Assembly: GCA_946122785.1 (NCBI GenBank)
Contig: CAMGYJ010000005.1
Location: forward strand, 64,802,200 to 64,866,199
Direction of reading: 5' to 3'
Origin: Linum tenue
Taxonomy: Eukaryota; Streptophyta; Magnoliopsida; Malpighiales; Linaceae
Length of the DNA stretch: 64,000 bases
A model generated the notes under the pieces. The model was not told the DNA's origin, made no database searches, and saw nothing but the letters and a program-made list of their open reading frames with translations. Shown piece by piece: positions 59,713-64,000 of this stretch (position 1 is its first letter; each line of letters starts with the position of its first letter). Made by a program: the position numbers and the translations under genes.

Positions 59713-59991
59713 TCGTCTAGTAGCATAAATTTATTTTCTACACCTCGTACTCTCGAACTCTTACGTTCTGTAAAACCGGAGGTAGCTCAACCTCCTAAAT
59801 CGCTCTCTTCTTCAATAGAAGCATACCTCGCTTCCGAAGTAAGGATTATGTGAGAGACCTTAGGGAAATACAATAATGGACTTAGGGTCAGGTAAATTTG
59901 GGTTATGGTCTACAACAAATCAATACTCATTCTTCAATCCCTCGTGGAGGTGATGACGAAGAAACATCATTGTTGTAGCATTATCTTGACT

Positions 59992-60852
59992 TAGGGGTAG
60001 AAGTTTGATTTGTGGTTTGCGATTTAACCACAACTGTACCGAATCACACGTAGTTTGGTCAACCATTAACCGTACTTTGTGGTTAGCGGTTTTGTTATGT
60101 TTAGTAAAATTATAAATTTTATGGATAGTGGTTAACCATTATGGTTAAACCACAATAACCATATAAACCACACTTACTTATTGAAGTTTTTTTTTTTACA
60201 GTTTAGTAGATAATAGTAATATTAATAAATATAGTTATCAATTTTTGTGAACTTCTCAAATTAATAATAGTTAGTACTTTACTAATATATTTTTTGTATT
60301 GTCGAATTAGTTATGGAGGACTTATACTTTGTATTAATTGTTGAATTGCTGACTTCTTTATGAATAGGGATGATGTTGAATTGTTGCTAATGTGTTATAC
60401 CTTCTAAATAGAATTTACATGTTCTCTTATGTTGTTCTTGATTTTCTTGATGGGGTTTGTTTGTTACTTTTGGTTTTATATCTTACTTTTAGCTGCTATA
60501 TTTTCTTCTTTTGTCCATTTTTTGTTTGATATTTTCTCAATTCGTCACACGTGGATCTCACCTTTTGTTAACGTTACAGTCGTTACTGTTCTCATTTGTA
60601 TTTTTCTATTTTCTTTTCTTTTGTCTACTAGTAAAATTTTACAAATTTATAAAATAATTATATTGATGAATTTATGATTTTGATAAGTTGGTTTTTGTGG
60701 TTAACCATAACCGAACCGCATAAAATCGTAGTGATTAACCACAAACTACTGCGATTTGGTTTGTGGTTAGCATATTCAGCAATTTCTTTTGTATTGTGGT
60801 TATCCAGTAATTGCGTTTGTATTGTGGTTAACCACAATCGTGCCGACCTCCA
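59992..60852. mobile_element. hAT-like non-autonomous element, about 860 bp
   Basis: The left TAGGGGTAGAAGTTTGATTT and the complement of the right (TGGAGGTCGGCACGATTGTG) are inverted in outline. Both subterminal zones are crowded with GTGGTTAACCAC palindromes and GTGGTTTGTGG variants. Flanking TTGACTTA and TTGACACA hint at a worn 8-bp TSD; the exact edges may be off by a few bases. A plus-strand frame at 60429-60677 is hydrophobic low-complexity and not credible. Confidence 0.7.
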
Positions 60853-60859
60853 TTGACAC

Positions 60860-61329
60860 ATTGCTTTAATTTAAAAAGTCTTTCCTGCAGTTAAAATTAC
60901 ACATACAAACAACACCTAATCTCCAATCTCTATATTACAACAATCCATCTGGTAAAAAATCTCAGCTCTAAACTAGCTTAGATAAGGCGAGATTTTCCCC
61001 AAATGATAGATTTAAGTTGTCACTCACAAAGAAAGTCTACGGTATCCCAACGAGGATCGCACCCTACAAGGCTACAACTCCTCCACTTGCCCCATCTCAA
61101 CAACACGACAACACACTGCTCTCCCCTCATAAATAAACCCTAAAAATTCAAAAACAGAATAAAGCTCAAACGATAATAATAATCGAAATTAAAATAAAAA
61201 GAAAGGCGAAAAGAGAAACCCCCACCGATAATATCAACCAAGGAGACGAGAAGGAACACCTTGCCCGCCGCCGCCGAGCTAACGGCAGTGCGCTTCCCTA
61301 GCTATCTCCCCGATTCAGCCACCGCACAT
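60860..61329. other. 3' flank of the MRIRK-protein gene
   Basis: The 3' UTR of the minus-strand gene lies here (from 61329 leftward). I see no other gene, RNA or repeat. Confidence 0.4.
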
Positions 61330-62650
61330 TCACATCAGCGACTTGAGGGATCTGGCTTTCACCGGTTTCCGCATCCGCTTCTTGCTGATGAAATCGCCGC
61401 CCGCCGCCCCATCCAGGTCCTCCTCCTCCTCCTCGTCAAAGTCGTAGTCCTCGTCAATAAAATCGAACGCAGCTAACGGCGGCGAAGACGAATTCGCACG
61501 ACTTGGGCCCGCAGCCGGACCAGTACCCCCGCTGCTAGCATAACTAATATTATTATTGTTAGCCTCATCGCCGCCGCCAGCGCCAGCGCCAGCGCGGTGG
61601 CCTCCTCTCCGTTTTCCCCACAGCGGTCCGAATCCAGAATAATAGTAAAATTCGTTGGGGTCGGAGCTCATCGATGCCGCCGCCGCCGCCCCTTTCTTTG
61701 CCGCTTTTGCCCTCCCTCCTCGACGCCCCGACGACGTCGTATTGTTCGCAGCCGTCTTCCCGTGGCTAGCACTCACTACCCTCCCCCCTCTCCTCGTCGT
61801 CCACCTACTGGCGGCGCCATTATTGCCATTAACATTATCGTGATAGTTGAAAACATCCGCTTCCGTCGATTCCTCCCCATCCTCAGCCTTCTGGTCTCCG
61901 CCATCCGTGTCGTCCTCCATCATCGACGCCACGCTGAAGAATCGTATTGAATAATAACCTTTTAAGATCAACATATATTCCTTCGCATCGACTAGCTAGG
62001 CAGGTAGTTATCGAAATGGGGAAGGCCGACACAAACTGTCGAGGAATTTTACTATATATCCAGAAACCCTAATATATGCAGATGTGGGAATGCGAAACAA
62101 TAGGAATGGGAAGAGACTGGAATTAATTAGAGGAATTACCTCTCGCCACCGCCGACGGAGCCGTCTAAGCTACCATTGCCGGTGATGTTGCTACCTTCCC
62201 CAGCTTGGAACTGAAGTAAAAATGTTTACGATAATGGGCGATATGCAGGCATAATAATAATAAATAGGGGGAGGAAAGGCCCAGAAACTAGCGGCAGCAG
62301 AAATGAGGGGCACGCACTAACCTAATCATTCACTACCAAGCAAGAATCGACGACAGCGTTGAACGAAATTTCTGGGCCGAACCCTAAGAAAAAACCCTAG
62401 CTCGTATTCGGGAGGGAAATGGGAGAGGGAGGAATTGGTAACACTGTACCTGGCGGTTTAGCAGGAAGTAGGAGGGAGAGGGGAAACTGTCGGGATGAGC
62501 GGCGGCGGCGGAGTAGTAAGAGGAGGAGGAGGGAATCAGATCCCACGGCGACTGATTTAGCTGGCAGATGACGTGGGCGGTGGTTTCAGGCGGCATCGCT
62601 GCTGCTGCTGCTGGTCCCGACATGTGGCTTGCGTTCTTCCGAATCCTCAT
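61330..62650 (-). CDS. Uncharacterised plant protein, three exons, 291 aa
   Basis: Exons 62650-62450, 62210-62140 and 61933-61330 join by GT-AG in frame to 291 residues. I do not recognise a named family. What is visible: a conserved-looking start (MRIRKNASHM) and CQLNQSPWDLIPSSSS at about 29-44; a Gly/Ser-rich middle; an acidic start of exon 3 (MMEDDTDGGDQKAEDGEEST); a basic segment rich in Arg/Gly; FYYYSGFGPLWGKRRGG; a strongly acidic run (DFDEEEEEDLDG) and a basic C-terminus (KKRMRKPVKARSLKSLM) that could be a nuclear localisation signal. A nuclear, regulatory role is inferred from charge pattern only. The start is the ATG before MRIRK; the open frame upstream is probably 5' UTR containing a GA microsatellite. 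Confidence 0.8.
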
Positions 62651-62767
62651 GATATGGAAGAGAAACACTGAAGGCGAAAGGACGGTAAAAGGGTCGGCGA
62701 CCGGGAAGCTTGGGAGTGTCTTGAAGGAGGAGGAGGAGGAGCAGCAGAGCCCGCGATGGAGAAAGGG

Positions 62768-62796
62768 CGAGAGAGAGAGAAAGAGAGAGAGAGAGG
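62768..62796. repeat. (GA)n microsatellite in the presumed 5' UTR
   Basis: GAGAGAGAGAAAGAGAGAGAG lies about 120 bp upstream of the MRIRK ATG (CT-rich on the transcribed strand). CT/GA runs in plant 5' UTRs often accompany promoters without a TATA box; whether it matters here is unknown. Confidence 0.85.
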
Positions 62797-62926
62797 AGTA
62801 GAGGACTGCTGTGCTTTTGCTGTTTGGTTTTGGCCGCTTATATCTCTTCTTCATTTCGCAGATCTAACAACGGGAAAAGGGCTGCTTGTTTCAAGACATA
62901 AAACAATTGTGTACTGATCTCAAAAG

Positions 62927-62930
<4 letters not shown>

Positions 62931-62965
<35 letters not shown>
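62931..62965. repeat. Poly(A) run of 35
   Basis: An uninterrupted stretch of 35 A residues on the plus strand. No retroposed body or TSD is evident beside it, so it may be a slippage-expanded homopolymer. Confidence 0.95.
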
Positions 62966-62967
<2 letters not shown>

Positions 62968-63198
62968 TACCCAAACCCTACCATTTCAAATACCTATATA
63001 AATTCACTCTCAACAAATACCTATATATTTCATTGAAGGGTAACTTCAATTAGTAAATTCCATTATATTTCGTCTTCTAAATTTCTAACTCTTTGAAATA
63101 GAAACTATTTCTAATAATTTATTCATATTCATTATTTCTCATATACCCAAAAAAAAATTAAAAAGCAGACCATCCACCATCCATTACGTTTAAGTTTC

Positions 63199-63262
63199 TA
63201 AAAATTATTTCATAAATTATCCATCCAACTTAAAAATTATTTCATAAATTATCCATCCAACT
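63199..63262. repeat. Exact 2 x 32-bp tandem repeat
   Basis: The 32-bp unit beginning TAAAAATTATTTCATAAATT is repeated without change. Identity suggests a recent duplication. It is AT-rich and non-coding, about 80 bp upstream of the tRNA gene. Confidence 0.95.
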
Positions 63263-63341
63263 TTTCAGATTGTACAATTGAAAAGCTATCTTAAAACGTA
63301 GGTATTGTATAAATATGTCTGTATTGATATGTTATCAAAAA

Positions 63342-63414
63342 TCCGTTGTAGTCTAGTTGGTCAGGATATTCGGCTCTCACCCGAAAGACCCGGGTTCAAG
63401 TCCCGGCAACGGAA
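63342..63414 (+). tRNA. tRNA-Glu, anticodon CTC
   Basis: A full cloverleaf: acceptor TCCGTTG pairs with CAACGGA, discriminator A at 63414; anticodon stem TTCGG/CCGAA around loop CTCTCAC (anticodon CTC, reading GAG); T arm CCGGGTTCAAGTCCCGG. It has no intron. Internal A box (TAGTCTAGTTGG) and B box (GGTTCAAGTCC) are intact, and a TTTT terminator follows at 63415. The AT-rich upstream contains TATAAATA (63308 on), and CAA motifs lie just before the gene, as usual for plant tRNA genes. Confidence 0.97.
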
Positions 63415-63768
63415 TTTTCCTTTTAATTTTTTGCAGCAACTAAACGAGTGAGCTATCTATATTTTGCTCTGTAATGTATCAAACTTCCCCCCTTTCTTCC
63501 ATTTTGAACCATGACTCCAAATTTATTAAATTGTACAATGGAATCTTAAGTTCAGGTTTATATTCATCAACCGTTGCACAAAACCATAGGCAAATCTAAC
63601 ACGTTAATTGGATAATCTGGAGATTGAGAAACTTGTCTGGAACAAGCTCCAGAACGAGGGGCAGCACTGTGTCATTGTAGCCTCCATGAACGAAATTCTG
63701 ATCTACCTCTTCTTTTGGGAGACATTTGAGCATACAACGTAGTCTTCCTGGGAACAGGAAATGGAACT

Positions 63769-63912
63769 CTAGACGAGTAGATCATAATGATTGTTGCCAC
63801 TGTAAAGAAGCCTCACAGCTTTCTTCGGCTTGCCCATGAAGGAGCCCTTGCTGAACTCGCCTCCATATTCAGCTATTGGGATAAATCCCGAGCCCCATCC
63901 GCCTCTCACATG
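63769..63912 (-). CDS. Last exon of a probable OTU-type deubiquitinase
   Basis: Read on the minus strand after a TGCAG acceptor, 47 codons run from HVRGGWGSGFIPI to YSGNNHYDLLV and a TAG stop (63771-63769). The pattern FIPIAEYGGEF...VRLLYSGNNHYDLLV resembles the end of OTU-family cysteine proteases, where the His of NHYD completes the catalytic site. The rest of the gene lies beyond the window edge; an intron follows to 64000. Without the Cys-containing part, the family call is moderate. OTU proteases remove ubiquitin from substrates. Confidence 0.55.
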   Translation of the reverse strand, partial: HVRGGWGSGFIPIAEYGGEFSKGSFMGKPKKAVRLLYSGNNHYDLLV

Positions 63913-64000
63913 CTGCATTCATATTCGACACATAATCCATATACAGTGAGATATTGAACACAGGTTCTACATTGTCCACGGACAAACTAAATGCCAAGAA

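Noticed and set aside
61597..61950. Plus-strand frames of 117 and 62 codons
   Set aside because: They are antisense to the GC-rich third exon of the MRIRK gene.
62931..62965. Poly(A) run as the tail of a processed pseudogene
   Set aside because: No retroposed body lies upstream of it on either strand and no flanking duplication was found.

Overview
This window is nuclear DNA of a flowering plant. The evidence is spliced genes with GT-AG introns, plant-type families (reticulon-like B, a plant ataxin-3 homologue with one UIM, plant mobile domain), and many plant transposon lineages: Athila-like Ty3/gypsy with a tRNA-Asp primer site, Ty1/copia, gag-only LTR elements, hAT, Mutator, Tourist, LINE and SINE. 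The species cannot be named from the sequence. All calls come from reading the sequence by eye; no database search was possible, so exon borders are splice-signal inferences.

Host genes are few, and all but the tRNA lie on the minus strand: a 4-exon reticulon-like protein (9000-10146), a 2-exon ataxin-3/Josephin deubiquitinase (11542-14490), a 3-exon uncharacterised basic/acidic protein starting MRIRK (61330-62650), a tRNA-Glu(CTC) on the plus strand (63342-63414), and the last exon of what looks like an OTU-type protease (63769-63912). All the exon joins I tested keep the reading frame.

Region by region. 1-6 kb: LTR-retrotransposon debris, including a ~190-bp tandem array. 6.3-8.6 kb: three small DNA transposons with target-site duplications (TSDs). 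9-14.5 kb: the gene island. 15.3-21.1 kb: two hAT elements around an old LTR. 21.6-27.5 kb: a decayed copia element with a LINE inside it in the opposite direction. 27.8-28.6 kb: another hAT. 29.2-35.6 kb: a long-TIR element that received a 5-kb Mutator-like element (exact 9-bp TSD) carrying a broken MURA transposase and, convergent with it, a broken plant-mobile-domain gene, with hairpin arrays at both ends. 35.8-51.6 kb: an Athila-like element with ~1.6-kb LTRs, which holds a gag-only LTR element, which holds a hAT element whose transposase still reads open across three exons. 51.6-55.2 kb: a minus-strand copia fragment with a SINE in it. 55.3-58.5 kb: another gypsy-type LTR split by a second gag-only element, whose 5' LTR has shrunk to 41 bp. 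58.5-60.9 kb: a duplicated block and two hAT-like insertions.

The most interesting parts are the Mutator/plant-mobile-domain element with its CACCG...CGGTG hairpin arrays, the gag-only element with the 41-bp inverted-core 5' LTR, and the near-intact hAT transposase that lacks its N-terminal start region.
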